A DNA stretch of 64,000 nucleotides, from NCBI RefSeq assembly GCF_042139015.1, contig NZ_JBHIKY010000007.1, positions 151,632 through 215,631 of the forward strand, written 5' to 3'. Below are positions 8,089-17,286 of the stretch, piece after piece. Under the pieces are notes generated by a model that saw only the letters and a program-made list of their open reading frames with translations, had not been told where the DNA came from and did no database searches. The number at the start of each line of letters is the position of its first letter. Position 1 is the first letter of the stretch. Source of the DNA: JBHIKY01 sp042139015. GTDB lineage: Bacteria; Bacillota; Bacilli; Bacillales; Marinococcaceae. A program made the translations under genes and the position numbers.

Positions 8089-9810
8089 TTAAAATGCGCC
8101 AGAGCCACCGCCACCGCCTCCCGCACCGGTACCTCCTCCGGTTCCTCCGGAAGAACTGGCAGCTGGATTGGCTGAAGCGTTTGCTGACTGGAAACTGCTG
8201 GAGGCTATTGGAGCCACCAGAGCAATCGTGGTAAGGTCCGCTCCTGAATACGTTCCGGCAGACTGGAGAGAACCTCCTGCACTCGCGGTAGAATTCTTAA
8301 ATAAAGACAAAAGCTCTTCATTTTTCCTGCGCAGTGATTTATCGTTAATGCCAATGCCGTAAATAAACGCCCGCATTCGTTCATCCTCGGACCAGGCATT
8401 CCATTCTGCTGGTGTAAGGTTTTTAAACTCTTCTTTAAATTTCCGCCATTCGTAAGAGATTTCCGCCCCTTCGACGGTCCTGATATTTAAAAAGACCGTT
8501 GTTGCTATAAGCGCAATCAGGAGAAGAAGGGACACGAACAGACCTCCCAGCAGACCAAAAATCGGAAAAATAATAGTTGGCGGGATCATAATAAGGCCTG
8601 CCACTCCAAAAATCCAACGCCATTTTGTATAGTCTTCATATAGTTCCCGTATCTTCACTTCATTCTTAATTTCTTTCTGCCATTTATTTTGAATACTTCG
8701 GTAAGCAGCGTGATTTTTTTTATTCTTTGTAAAAGCCTTTAAGTCATCAAAGCTGAACTCTCCATCTTTTCCAATCTCATCAAACAGCCAGTTCAGCAGC
8801 ACCTTCTCATGCGCCAGAGCTCCGTCACGAGTCAAGACCCTAAAGCGCGTATCTGAGAGTTTTTCTACATAGCCTTTTCGGACCAGATCTAATAAAGCGG
8901 CAGGCTGTGCTTCTGACGGCAGTGATTGATAGTTGGTATATACCAGCGTCGCGGGCAGACTCATTTTTTGTCTGGGGATTCTTCCTGCCGTTTGAAAATC
9001 GCGTTTGACCGCCGCATATTTCATTTGAGTTCGAATCCAGATCATTACCCAAAATCCCAATAAGGCAAGTGAAATAACCGGCAGTACTGCCCAGCCTATA
9101 ACCGTAAGGCGATCCTGCATGTGTTCACGTGCCGCAGCTGATTCAATTCCCTCTTCCTGCTCAGCTAAAATATTATCTCTCATTGGCTGGTCAGCAGTGA
9201 GAGAAGCCGCAGGAAACAATTCTTTATCATAAGCTGTCCGAATGTCTCCTTTCGTACCTTCGGGGACTTCTCCTAAATCAAATATAACAGAGCCGTTCGA
9301 TTGGATTTCTTCTGTTTCAAATGCTTCATCGTATCCAAACGCAATGACTTCATCTGTCTGCGCGGGCGGGTGAACCGTGACGATTACATTTTCATACTCA
9401 GATTCATTGCTGCTGTCAAAAAAGGGCCAGTAAAAGTCGGCAGTATCCGGGAAAACATCTACTCCGTCTTCAATATGGTAGGAAATATCCACCGTTATGG
9501 TCTCATCTTCCCCGCCGCGGAAAATCCGGTACATGGTTTCCTCTTTTTCCACCTCTAATGATTCACCATTTTCCTCAGCTTTTAAATCTGTAATATTTGT
9601 CCCTTCTTTCGGGAATAATTCACGAGTAATTCCATTGAAGTCCCCATCAAATTCATAGGTGTGGGACTCTTCTACATCGACGCTGCCATCTTCCTGCAAA
9701 AACGCATCAATCGTCGTGCCTGTGATGGAATAATCCGCTGCAGACGCATGCAGAGGCATAAGCAGAAACAACGCCGGGATGAACATAAATATCCACTGAT
9801 TAAATGTCAT
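8089..9810 (-). CDS. DUF2207 membrane protein with Gly-rich tail
   Basis: 573 residues: signal peptide or first membrane segment (residues 1-24), an extracellular beta-rich DUF2207 domain to about residue 230 (YSITGTTIDAFLQEDGSVDV opening), a membrane helix near 235-255, a cytosolic helical region, two further helices near 395-440, and a low-complexity C-terminus that is almost all Gly/Ser (last 25 residues, ending GGSGAF). This is the standard architecture of the family, whose function is unknown. Transcribed with the VOC gene on the same strand. Confidence 0.85.
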   Translation of the reverse strand: MTFNQWIFMFIPALFLLMPLHASAADYSITGTTIDAFLQEDGSVDVEESHTYEFDGDFNGITRELFPKEGTNITDLKAEENGESLEVEKEETMYRIFRGGEDETITVDISYHIEDGVDVFPDTADFYWPFFDSSNESEYENVIVTVHPPAQTDEVIAFGYDEAFETEEIQSNGSVIFDLGEVPEGTKGDIRTAYDKELFPAASLTADQPMRDNILAEQEEGIESAAAREHMQDRLTVIGWAVLPVISLALLGFWVMIWIRTQMKYAAVKRDFQTAGRIPRQKMSLPATLVYTNYQSLPSEAQPAALLDLVRKGYVEKLSDTRFRVLTRDGALAHEKVLLNWLFDEIGKDGEFSFDDLKAFTKNKKNHAAYRSIQNKWQKEIKNEVKIRELYEDYTKWRWIFGVAGLIMIPPTIIFPIFGLLGGLFVSLLLLIALIATTVFLNIRTVEGAEISYEWRKFKEEFKNLTPAEWNAWSEDERMRAFIYGIGINDKSLRRKNEELLSLFKNSTASAGGSLQSAGTYSGADLTTIALVAPIASSSFQSANASANPAASSSGGTGGGTGAGGGGGGSGAF

Positions 9811-9873
9811 TTCAACTGCACCCGCTTTCCTTCAATAAATCTACGCGAGAGAATAAAATAAGGTTTCATATAA

Positions 9874-10323
9874 TTATCTCAAAAGCTTCATCATATGGGT
9901 AGAATACGGAAAATCCCCAGTACGTTCAAATCCAGTAGATACATAGAAGGAAGAAGCGCTTTCGGAATCTGAATAGAGAACAAGAAAATTATAATGATCG
10001 CGGGAAAAAGAAATCATTGCTTCTAGAAGTGAACTCCCTGCACCGGTTCTTCTCCACTTTTTAGAAACAAAAAATCTTCTCACTCTGCCCACCTTTACGA
10101 AATCAGAATAAGGATCGCAGTTCACGCCTCCGACAGCAATTAATTTATTCTTATCATCCTGCATACCGAATAATGCTTCCTCGGGCTGCTGACATCTATG
10201 AATACCAATTGCGTATTCTTTCTCCAGCCTGGGCGGAAAACGAATGCCCTCGGCTTTACTCTGTTTAATGAGTTCAAACCACTCTTCGTATTCAAGATTA
10301 CTAATTTTATTAATCTGATACAT
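9874..10323 (-). CDS. GNAT family N-acetyltransferase
   Basis: 149 residues with the acetyl-CoA-binding core RVRRFFVSKKWRRTGAGSSL followed by the GNAT C-terminal strand FYVSTGFERTG. The RxxGxG/A signature is present as RRTGAGS. The acceptor substrate is unknown. It stands alone, divergent from the beta-propeller gene. Confidence 0.82.
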   Translation of the reverse strand: MYQINKISNLEYEEWFELIKQSKAEGIRFPPRLEKEYAIGIHRCQQPEEALFGMQDDKNKLIAVGGVNCDPYSDFVKVGRVRRFFVSKKWRRTGAGSSLLEAMISFSRDHYNFLVLYSDSESASSFYVSTGFERTGDFPYSTHMMKLLR

Positions 10324-10453
10324 TACTATATTAATTCCCCTTATTAATCACGATAAAAATATCAGGATAATTGTAGCACATTATTCCTTTTTATAGGATA
10401 ATGGTATTATTAAAGACGTACATATTATATTTTATTGCTGGTGGATTGATTAT

Positions 10454-11746
10454 ATGAAAAGTAATAGAGTTTTACTAGTTTCCATAATAACTATAATTAT
10501 CTTATTGGCCGCTTCCATTCTTATTTCTGTTACTTACGACTCTTATAGATTTTATAACGGACTTGCTGGGAGTCTCGCGATGTCCCCCGACGATGAAGAA
10601 ATCGCCTTTTCTTATTATGAAAACGGGGATATGGAGATGTACACATCGAACAGAGAAGGTAATCATATTGAACAGGTATCCCATTCTCCAGACGGGGATG
10701 TGACCAACCCGGAATTTTCCCCGGATGGAGAAGAATTATTATACTTATCCGCTTCTTCCCAGAGAGTATCCTCTATTTTTATACAGGACAGAGGCACAAA
10801 AAAAACGGAACAAATTACCGGGGAAGATATACACATTGAAGATGCTGTGTTTTCCCCAGACAGCGAAATGATTTATTACATAGGAATTGCTGCCGAGGAT
10901 TGGCAGGCTGAAGATGGAGAAGCTGCAGGTGGATTTGATTTATTTGCTTATGACCGAGAAAGCGAAACCACTAAACAGCTGTCGAAGCAGAACTACTATA
11001 TAATGGATAATCTCTCTGTAGATCCAAATAACAGCTTTTTATTATACAGCTCTTTTGAGGAAGATACTGAAGAGGTAATGAGCTTTTCTTTAAATGATGA
11101 TCCCGACATTTCCACAGAAATGGAACGCTTTACCGGGGAAGTATATAATCCGACGCTCTCGCCGGATGGAGAAGCCCTTGCCTATAGTGTAATGGTGGAT
11201 AACTCGGTTGGAAATGACAGTTACGAGTATGAATTATTCCTTTTTGACACTGACTCAGGGAATCGTCAGAGGCTAACAAATACCAATACAAATGTAGAAG
11301 CACCTGTATTCTTTCATGAAGATGATAGAATGTTATTTTTAAAAGACAGGGATTGGCCTGAAGATCCTGTAAACTACAGCCTTCATTCTATTAATCTTGA
11401 CAACAGAGAAACGGAGAGGATAAGTATCAATGGTCTGGAGGAGCAGGGTACACCACTCTTCTATGCCAGTGCTGCTGCTTTTTCAAACAGGTATGTGGCA
11501 ATAAGCCTCTATTCTTTACTTGGCATCCTTTTGACCATAGTTTGGAACTACAGGCAGAAAACTTACCGGCCGGCAGTGACAAGCTTTGTTTTAAGCAGTC
11601 TTCTATTTTTGTCAAGCTTATTTTCGCCTCTGTTTGATCCTTGGGGAATGCTCGGACTAGGTAATTTAGCCGGAAGCCTTGCCGTCTGTTCATTGATTAT
11701 TTTAGCGTTTGCCTATATACTGAAACGTTTCCGGCCAGCTCCTTAA
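10454..11746 (+). CDS. Membrane-anchored TolB/PD40-type beta-propeller protein
   Basis: 430 residues: an N-terminal membrane helix (about 8-27), then a long extracytoplasmic beta-propeller with repeated PD40 motifs such as NPEFSPDGEELLYLS, DAVFSPDSEMIYYIG and NPTLSPDGEALAYSV, then three hydrophobic helices at the C-terminus (about 335-425). The propeller is acidic (many Glu/Asp), as seen in salt-adapted bacteria. A scaffold or ligand-binding role is likely; no enzyme motif is seen. The ribosome binding site is weak (GGTGG). Confidence 0.78.
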   Translation: MKSNRVLLVSIITIIILLAASILISVTYDSYRFYNGLAGSLAMSPDDEEIAFSYYENGDMEMYTSNREGNHIEQVSHSPDGDVTNPEFSPDGEELLYLSASSQRVSSIFIQDRGTKKTEQITGEDIHIEDAVFSPDSEMIYYIGIAAEDWQAEDGEAAGGFDLFAYDRESETTKQLSKQNYYIMDNLSVDPNNSFLLYSSFEEDTEEVMSFSLNDDPDISTEMERFTGEVYNPTLSPDGEALAYSVMVDNSVGNDSYEYELFLFDTDSGNRQRLTNTNTNVEAPVFFHEDDRMLFLKDRDWPEDPVNYSLHSINLDNRETERISINGLEEQGTPLFYASAAAFSNRYVAISLYSLLGILLTIVWNYRQKTYRPAVTSFVLSSLLFLSSLFSPLFDPWGMLGLGNLAGSLAVCSLIILAFAYILKRFRPAP

Positions 11747-11765
11747 AAAATAGGAGCTGTTTTTG
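11736..11765 (+). terminator. Terminator overlapping the propeller gene stop
   Basis: CAGCTCCT and AGGAGCTG pair across a loop that contains the TAA stop codon, then TTTTTG follows. Confidence 0.75.
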
Positions 11766-11861
11766 TTCAAGCAGATTATTTGACCGGATATAAGCAGTTC
11801 TATTAAGATGGAATTTGTGCAGCAGCTTGAATAGTTAGTAATGTTGGCAGGTGAATATCTA

Positions 11862-12287
11862 TTGAAATGGACGCTGAGTGATTACATTAGTATTACCATT
11901 CATCAAACTGACCTTGCGCTAACAGGGTATATTAAAGAAAAGCTATCAGACTATAATCTAGCTCCTGAACAAAATTTGATTATGATGCTGCTTTGGGAAC
12001 AAAACGGCCTTACTCAAAATGAAATCTCACAGAAGCTGAATAAGGATAAAACGAACGTTGCCCGTATGGCTTATAACCTGGAAAAAAAAGGTTTTATTCA
12101 AAGGGTTCATACAGCCGGGGATAAAAGATCCTTAAAACTTTCATTAACAGAGAAAGGACATAATCTCGGGGAACTAGTCATTCCCATCGCAGAGGAGTTT
12201 CACAAGATGGTGACAAGTGGTCTTACGGATAAAGAAATCACTGAGCTGCGCCGTTTATTATCCATTATCCACCGAAATGTGGAATAA
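11862..12287 (+). CDS. MarR-family regulator
   Basis: 141 residues from the TTG at 11862, chosen because GGCAGGTG lies about 8 nt upstream; an ATG at 11841 would add seven residues but has no ribosome binding site. The winged helix core is clear: GLTQNEISQKLNKDKTNVAR as the recognition helix and GDKRSLKLSLTEKGH as the wing. It sits 66 bp before an azoreductase gene on the same strand, an arrangement resembling quinone/electrophile-responsive MarR-azoreductase pairs in Bacillus (MhqR, YodB). A palindrome between the two genes is a likely operator. Effector unknown; no conserved Cys near the N-terminus, so a YodB-type thiol switch is not supported. Confidence 0.85.
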   Translation: MKWTLSDYISITIHQTDLALTGYIKEKLSDYNLAPEQNLIMMLLWEQNGLTQNEISQKLNKDKTNVARMAYNLEKKGFIQRVHTAGDKRSLKLSLTEKGHNLGELVIPIAEEFHKMVTSGLTDKEITELRRLLSIIHRNVE

Positions 12288-12299
12288 TTTTTTATTGTT

Positions 12300-12317
12300 T
12301 AGTTGCTATAACAACTA
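12300..12317. promoter_or_regulatory. Putative MarR operator
   Basis: TAGTTGCTATAACAACTA, 6-bp perfect arms TAGTTG/CAACTA with a near-symmetric centre (16 of 18 bases symmetric), lying between the MarR gene and the azoreductase start. Placement and shape fit a MarR dimer site. Confidence 0.55.
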
Positions 12318-12353
12318 TCGAGCTGAAAAAATATATGATGGAGGGAAACACAA

Positions 12354-12980
12354 TTGGAAAAGGTACTATTTATTAAAGCAAACTCTCGGCCAAGCGATCA
12401 ATCAGTCAGCGTTAAACTTTATGACACATTTCTCGAGCACTATAAACAAAGTCATCCGGAAGATGACATTACCGAACTTGATTTATTCAAAGAAAACCTT
12501 CCTTACTATGATACTGATAAAATAAATGGAATGTTCAAACGCAGCCAGGGGCTTGAACTTACAGAGGCAGAGAGAAAAGCAGCCGATTTAGTCCAAGGGT
12601 ATTTACAGCAGTTCCTGGATGCGGACAAGGTGGTCTTTGCACTTCCACTTTGGAACTTCACTGTTCCTGCAGCTCTTCATACGTATATAGATTATCTGTG
12701 CCAGGCAGGCACTACATTTAAATATACGGCTGAAGGATCAATAGGTCTGCTTGAAGATAAAAAAGTAGCGGTGTTAAACGCCCGCGGAGGTGTTTATTCT
12801 GAAGGTCCGGCTGCTTCAAAGGAAATGGCTGTAAATTATATTCATACCATTCTTGATTTTTTTGGGATAAAGGATATCGAAACCATTATTGTGGAAGGTC
12901 ATAATCAATTTCCGGATAGAGCGGAAGAAATTATTGGAGAAGGACTTGAACAAGCAGCAGATGCAGCCAGCAGCTTTTAA
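12354..12980 (+). CDS. azoR: FMN-dependent NADH-azoreductase
   Basis: 208 residues, flavodoxin-like quinone/azo reductase. FMN phosphate loop near residues 9-17 (ANSRPSDQSVS), the ring-binding PLWNFTVPAALHTYID at about residue 99, and ARGGVYSEGP near residue 143 are all typical of AzoR. The family is more important for two-electron quinone reduction in electrophile defence than for azo dyes. The start is TTG, preceded by GATGGAGGG. Likely regulated by the upstream MarR protein. Confidence 0.92.
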   Translation: MEKVLFIKANSRPSDQSVSVKLYDTFLEHYKQSHPEDDITELDLFKENLPYYDTDKINGMFKRSQGLELTEAERKAADLVQGYLQQFLDADKVVFALPLWNFTVPAALHTYIDYLCQAGTTFKYTAEGSIGLLEDKKVAVLNARGGVYSEGPAASKEMAVNYIHTILDFFGIKDIETIIVEGHNQFPDRAEEIIGEGLEQAADAASSF

Positions 12981-12990
12981 TATAGTCGAG

Positions 12991-13034
12991 AAACGCCTGA
13001 ACTGCTTAACTATTAGCAATCCAGGCGTTTTATT
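12991..13034. terminator. Bidirectional terminator between azoR and lutR
   Basis: AAACGCCTG and CAGGCGTTT, extended inward by a second short stem, with T-runs on both outer sides; it separates two convergent genes. Confidence 0.85.
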
Positions 13035-13746
13035 ATATGTTCAGCCCTTTATTCAAAGCTTCTTCTACATTAGTCAAGTGTTTTAACATTGCAGTTCTTG
13101 ACCGTTCTGCATCTGCGTGCGCGATGGCACAATAAATGTCCTCATGCTCCTCATATAACCGCTCCAGTGATTTTTTTTCAGAGAACAGCCAGACGCGGCG
13201 GCTTTCAAACATAGTTTTTCGAAGGGTATCGGAAAGCTGCTGCATCACATCAACCATAATATTGTTAGAAGAGGCCTCTGCAATTGCAAGGTGAAAAGCA
13301 ACATCCGCACTCTCCCCGACATTGTCTTTCCCGCTTGCTTTTTTCATGTCCTGTAGTGCTCTTTCCATCGCAGCAAGGTTTTCCTGCTGTCTATTCATCG
13401 CCGCAAGTTCGGCAGCGCCCACTTCCATAATTTTTCTAATTTCAAATAACTCCAGCATCTCTTTCTTTGAGATAATTCGTTCCGCTTTTAAAGGATCGAG
13501 AACATCCGAAAAGTCATAATTATTTACAAACGTTCCTTCCCCCTGCTTAATGGTGACGATGCCGACCGCCCGTAATGCACTAAGTGCCTCTCGCACTGCT
13601 GATCTGCTGACTTGAAATTGTTCTGAGAGCTGAACGACAGAATCGAGTTTTTCTCCAGGATGAATATCTCCGTTTTTAATCATATTTTCAATCTGTTCCC
13701 TGACTATTTCGGAAATTTTTTTGGATTGAATTTGTTTAAAACTCAT
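13033..13746 (-). CDS. lutR: FadR-type GntR regulator LutR
   Basis: 237 residues: N-terminal GntR winged helix (about 10-75, EQFQVSRSAVREALSALRAV) and C-terminal all-helical FCD domain with candidate metal-binding residues in ADVAFHLAIAEAS. It lies immediately downstream of lutC on the same strand, which strongly suggests the lactate-responsive regulator of the lut operon. The gap to lutC is 61 bp, so it may be cotranscribed and autoregulated. A 25-bp palindrome in the lutA leader is its likely target. Confidence 0.85.
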   Translation of the reverse strand: MSFKQIQSKKISEIVREQIENMIKNGDIHPGEKLDSVVQLSEQFQVSRSAVREALSALRAVGIVTIKQGEGTFVNNYDFSDVLDPLKAERIISKKEMLELFEIRKIMEVGAAELAAMNRQQENLAAMERALQDMKKASGKDNVGESADVAFHLAIAEASSNNIMVDVMQQLSDTLRKTMFESRRVWLFSEKKSLERLYEEHEDIYCAIAHADAERSRTAMLKHLTNVEEALNKGLNI

Positions 13747-13807
13747 ACAGGGCGTGTTCCTTTCATTGCGTGCTCGTTCAGCCTATTGTACCACAGCGGC
13801 ATTACCA

Positions 13808-14512
13808 TTACCTATCGAGAATGATAATATAGCTAGCCCGGACCGGCCCATGAACACCAACGACCAGGTTCATCTCAATATCAGCACTGTTGCTTGGTCC
13901 GGAGATGAAATTGATGCACGAGGGAACCCGGTTTCCGGCAGCTGCTTTCTCATGTATTTTTTTCGTTACCTGTGTCATTCTTGGAACGATGGTACTTACT
14001 GGAATTAAGGCAATATAATAAGTAGGAAGCAGACTGACAGATTGACCTCTTCCTCCTCCATTCATAAGAACTACCGTCCCTGATTCAGCCAAAGTATAAT
14101 CAGCAAAGGTGATTCCGACATCCGCTTTTTCAGTAATCTTAATATTTTCATCATCTGGAAAAGCCCCCCACACATCAACATCGGAACGTTCGAGAAAGGG
14201 AGTTAATCCAAAGTCAGAAAATCTCGGATCATCCCATGTCACTGCTTTATCTGCTTGATATTCCCCCATTACTTCATCTATTGCAGATTCCAGCTGAGCA
14301 GCAGTGGTTTCTTTAACGTCTGTATGAATAGTCTTACAGTGTTCCTTCAATACTCCGATAAGTTCTTCTCTTGAAAACTCCTTCATCACATCCCACTGCG
14401 GTTCAATCGAATACAGCGGCCTGTCTACATTTTCTGAGCGCCTGTCTCTGCCAAGCTTTTCAGCAATATTATTTAAAAATGATTCTCGATTCTGCATCGT
14501 TCCTTCCGCCAT
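13808..14512 (-). CDS. lutC: L-lactate utilisation protein LutC
   Basis: 234 residues of the LUD (DUF162) domain, one of three subunits of the iron-sulfur L-lactate oxidase complex LutABC. Family hallmarks are DVGITFADYTLAESGTVVL and GVHGPVRASYIIILD at the end. The start ATG overlaps the lutB stop (TAATG), so translation is coupled. A second in-frame ATG 15 nt later has a better Shine-Dalgarno sequence (GGAAGGAACG) and cannot be excluded. Confidence 0.93.
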   Translation of the reverse strand: MAEGTMQNRESFLNNIAEKLGRDRRSENVDRPLYSIEPQWDVMKEFSREELIGVLKEHCKTIHTDVKETTAAQLESAIDEVMGEYQADKAVTWDDPRFSDFGLTPFLERSDVDVWGAFPDDENIKITEKADVGITFADYTLAESGTVVLMNGGGRGQSVSLLPTYYIALIPVSTIVPRMTQVTKKIHEKAAAGNRVPSCINFISGPSNSADIEMNLVVGVHGPVRASYIIILDR

Positions 14513-15933
14513 TAGGAGTCCCCCTTCTTTCTATTTTTAAACCAGTCGCGAAAACGCTCTTTACTTGGGGCCGGCAGACTGCGGACTTCTGTCCAATCGC
14601 CGAGCGGCCCTGGCCCTTTATCTATTTTTCCATCCTTTGTAAATGGCGACAGCATTGCCGGTGCTGTTTTTGCAGCCATTTCAAACAGCCGTGGAGAGCT
14701 TGCGGCAAGACCAAACCCTTTCATGGCGTAGGACTCAGAAAGCGGAGTACGTTTCTCTTCTGCAATTACTCTTCTGTGCTCAATTAAATGTTCGTGCAGC
14801 GGTATTTTAACAGGACAGGCATCCGTACAGGCCGCGCATAGACTTGAAGCATAGGGCAGATCCTTATGATCATCGTACCCTTCCAGAAGCGGGGAAAGCA
14901 CAGCCCCGATCGGTCCTGGATAGATGGAACCATATGAGTGACCGCCCACATGACGATATACAGGGCATACATTGATACAGGCCGCACATCGAATACAGTG
15001 AAGTGCTGATTGAAAAGCCGTTCCTAGAATGTTGGAGCGCCCGTTATCTACAATGACAAGGTGGAATTCTTCTGGTCCATCTAAGTCTCCTGCTTCTCGA
15101 GGACCGCTCAATCCTGTAATGTAGCTTGTTAGATTTTGGCCAACAGCGCTGCGGCAGAGCATAGTTACGAGCACATCCAGCTCTTCCCATGTTGGAACAA
15201 TGCGCTCCATCCCCATCACAGCGATGTGTGTTTTAGGAATCGTTGTGGAGAGCCGGGCATTTCCTTCATTCGTCACAAGAGAGATGCTGCCGGATTCGGC
15301 TACGGCAAAGTTGCAGCCGGTTATCCCGATATCGGCCTCCAGAAATTCTTTTCGCAGTTGTTCACGCGCAAACTGAGTCAATTCCTCCGGCTTGGAAGTT
15401 TTTTCATAGCCTTTTAACCGCTTAAAAGTATCCCGGATCTGGTCCCTGTTTTTATGAAGAGCCGGTGTTACAATATGCGAGGGCGGATCGTGATCATCAA
15501 TCTGCAGTATATACTCGCCGAGATCTGACTCGATTACCTCGCAGCCGGCTGCTTCAAGAGCATCGTTCATGCTGATTTCTTCAGTCACCATCGATTTGGC
15601 TTTAATAATTTTTTTTGCTTCTTTTTTCGCAGCAACCTTTTTCACGTATTGATTAGCTTCCTCTGCCGTTTCCGCAAAAAATACATGTCCTCCGTTTTTC
15701 ACTATATTATTGCTCAGCTGCTCTAAATAGAAATCGAGATTTTCAAGAGTATGGGAACGAATTTCTTCAGACAAAGTCCGCCACTGCTCCCAATTTCCAA
15801 GCTTTTCAGAAGCCGCTGCTTTTCGTGTTTGGAACCTTCCCTGCGCCGAACGAACGGAATCGCGCATGAATGTATCGTCCAGACCTTTTTTCACACGCCC
15901 TTCAAAAGAGCGTTCCCCAATTTTCATAGGCAT
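14512..15933 (-). CDS. lutB: L-lactate utilisation iron-sulfur protein LutB
   Basis: 473 residues: an N-terminal LUD domain followed by two 4Fe-4S motifs, CIRCAACINVCP and SLCAACTDACP (about residues 308-370), and a helical C-terminus. The TITGCNFAVAESGSI-type LUD signature is visible. LutB passes electrons from lactate to the LutA haem/quinone-reactive subunit. The start ATG follows GAGGAGGG, 15 bp after lutA. Confidence 0.95.
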   Translation of the reverse strand: MPMKIGERSFEGRVKKGLDDTFMRDSVRSAQGRFQTRKAAASEKLGNWEQWRTLSEEIRSHTLENLDFYLEQLSNNIVKNGGHVFFAETAEEANQYVKKVAAKKEAKKIIKAKSMVTEEISMNDALEAAGCEVIESDLGEYILQIDDHDPPSHIVTPALHKNRDQIRDTFKRLKGYEKTSKPEELTQFAREQLRKEFLEADIGITGCNFAVAESGSISLVTNEGNARLSTTIPKTHIAVMGMERIVPTWEELDVLVTMLCRSAVGQNLTSYITGLSGPREAGDLDGPEEFHLVIVDNGRSNILGTAFQSALHCIRCAACINVCPVYRHVGGHSYGSIYPGPIGAVLSPLLEGYDDHKDLPYASSLCAACTDACPVKIPLHEHLIEHRRVIAEEKRTPLSESYAMKGFGLAASSPRLFEMAAKTAPAMLSPFTKDGKIDKGPGPLGDWTEVRSLPAPSKERFRDWFKNRKKGDS

Positions 15934-15948
15934 GAATATCCCTCCTCT

Positions 15949-16671
15949 TTATATTTCTCTGCTGTTTAATACCTGTGCGATATGCATTACTTTCACAGAT
16001 TTCTTCTGTCGGGACAAACGGCCGCCGATGTTCATTAAACAGCCGCTGTCGGCTCCTATTAATATATCAGCCTTTGTTTCTTCGATATGTTCTGCTTTTT
16101 CGTCAACCATTTGTTCAGATATGGAAGTCATCTTAACGGCAAATGTCCCTCCGAACCCACAGCAGTCATCCTTGTTTGGCAGCTCTTTCAATGTAAGACC
16201 TTTTACGCTCGAGAGCAGGCGGTAGGGTGCTTCTGTTTCTCCGAGAAGCCTGCTCATATGACAAGAGGTATGATAAGTGGCATTTCCTTTTAAAGAGGCA
16301 CCGGTGTCCACAATATGAAGTTCTCGGTACAAAAATTGAGTAAGCTCGTATGTTTTCTCCGCAAGCTTTTGTGCACGTTCCTTCCAGTCAGCTTCCTCCG
16401 CCAACAGTGATGGATATTCCTTCAGCATGGCCGCACACGAGCCTGATGGAGTAATCACAGCCTCAGACTGCTCAAATGTTTTAATCATATGCCTGGCTGC
16501 TTTTTTTGCATCCTTATGATAGCCGCTGTTGTATGCGGGCTGTCCACAGCAGGTTTGATTTTCAGGAAAATCGACTTCACAGCCGTGTCTTTCCAAAAGC
16601 TCTACCATGTCTTTTCCTACTTCAGGATAAAACATATCGCCCAGGCAGGTTATAAAGAGTGATACTTTCAT
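15949..16671 (-). CDS. lutA: L-lactate utilisation protein LutA
   Basis: 240 residues with two CCG domains, QTCCGQPAYNSGYH near residue 40 and DDCCGFGGTFAVK near residue 168, as in heterodisulfide-reductase and glycolate-oxidase subunits. First gene of lutABC; start ATG preceded by AAAGGAGGGG. It oxidises L-lactate to pyruvate with LutB and LutC at the membrane. A 5' leader of about 260 nt with a hairpin precedes it. Confidence 0.95.
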   Translation of the reverse strand: MKVSLFITCLGDMFYPEVGKDMVELLERHGCEVDFPENQTCCGQPAYNSGYHKDAKKAARHMIKTFEQSEAVITPSGSCAAMLKEYPSLLAEEADWKERAQKLAEKTYELTQFLYRELHIVDTGASLKGNATYHTSCHMSRLLGETEAPYRLLSSVKGLTLKELPNKDDCCGFGGTFAVKMTSISEQMVDEKAEHIEETKADILIGADSGCLMNIGGRLSRQKKSVKVMHIAQVLNSREI

Positions 16672-16751
16672 AAATTATTGCCCCTCCTTTGACTTTTTGT
16701 TTCCCATATTTGTGATTATTCCAACGAATAGTGTACCCGTATTAAAAGCAA

Positions 16752-16787
16752 TGCCTGGGATAAAGACATAACCGGCCCTCCCAGGCA
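16752..16787 (-). other. Hairpin in the lutA leader
   Basis: Perfect 9-bp arms TGCCTGGGA / TCCCAGGCA with an 18-nt loop. On the transcribed (minus) strand it is followed by TTGCTTTT, so it could be a weak attenuator or processing barrier between the promoter and lutA. Confidence 0.5.
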
Positions 16788-16900
16788 AAAAACGTAAAAA
16801 ATTGTCGTAAGCCTTACTGAATAATTCGCCTTATCTTTCAATAAATCCTGCCGCTACAGTGACTGTTCCTTTCATCCTCTTCTTAAAATACACATAATGT

Positions 16901-16925
16901 CATATGGTCATCCGATGTCTATATG
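16901..16925. promoter_or_regulatory. Probable LutR operator
   Basis: 25-bp imperfect palindrome with core CATCCGATG and outer arms CATAT/ATATG. It lies directly downstream of the lut -10 box, where a bound repressor would block transcription. Confidence 0.65.
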
Positions 16926-16936
16926 TAAGTGATTTC

Positions 16937-16965
16937 ATAATATCAATGTTTGTGAACGGTTTCAA
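16937..16965 (-). promoter_or_regulatory. lutABC sigma-A promoter
   Basis: Minus strand TTGAAA, 17-nt spacer, TATTAT. Spacing is ideal. Confidence 0.75.
16951..16964. promoter_or_regulatory. cre box (CcpA) over the lut promoter
   Basis: TGTGAACGGTTTCA matches the catabolite-responsive element consensus except one base and overlaps the -35 box and spacer of the lut promoter, as expected for glucose repression. Confidence 0.6.
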
Positions 16966-17286
16966 TAGTTGTTTTAGTTGTCTTTTTCTACTCCGCACAT
17001 TCCTGTTGCTCGATAACATTTATTCCATAATTCGACATATATATTTCCCGGGAAATCCCATTTATTAAAGAAGTGGAATTAGACGAATAACCCAAGACCT
17101 CACAAAAAAGAAGATGGGACAAAAGTAAATTTATTTATTGCAAAATCCAGACGATTCTACGGAAACTGTCTGGATTGTTTGTTCATTATGAGTTTTTAAT
17201 ATATGCTCCGTCAAAACGCTTCGCCAGGCAGCACGATCAATACGTTAAATATATAGTAATTCTTTCCACTCTCCGTATTTTCTATT
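16966..17286. other. Gene-free spacer upstream of the lut promoter
   Basis: AT-rich. I see no gene; short frames lack ribosome binding sites. Confidence 0.5.

Noticed and set aside
12300..12317. Palindrome as a terminator of the MarR gene
   Set aside because: The stem is AT-rich and short and no T-run follows; an operator is more likely.
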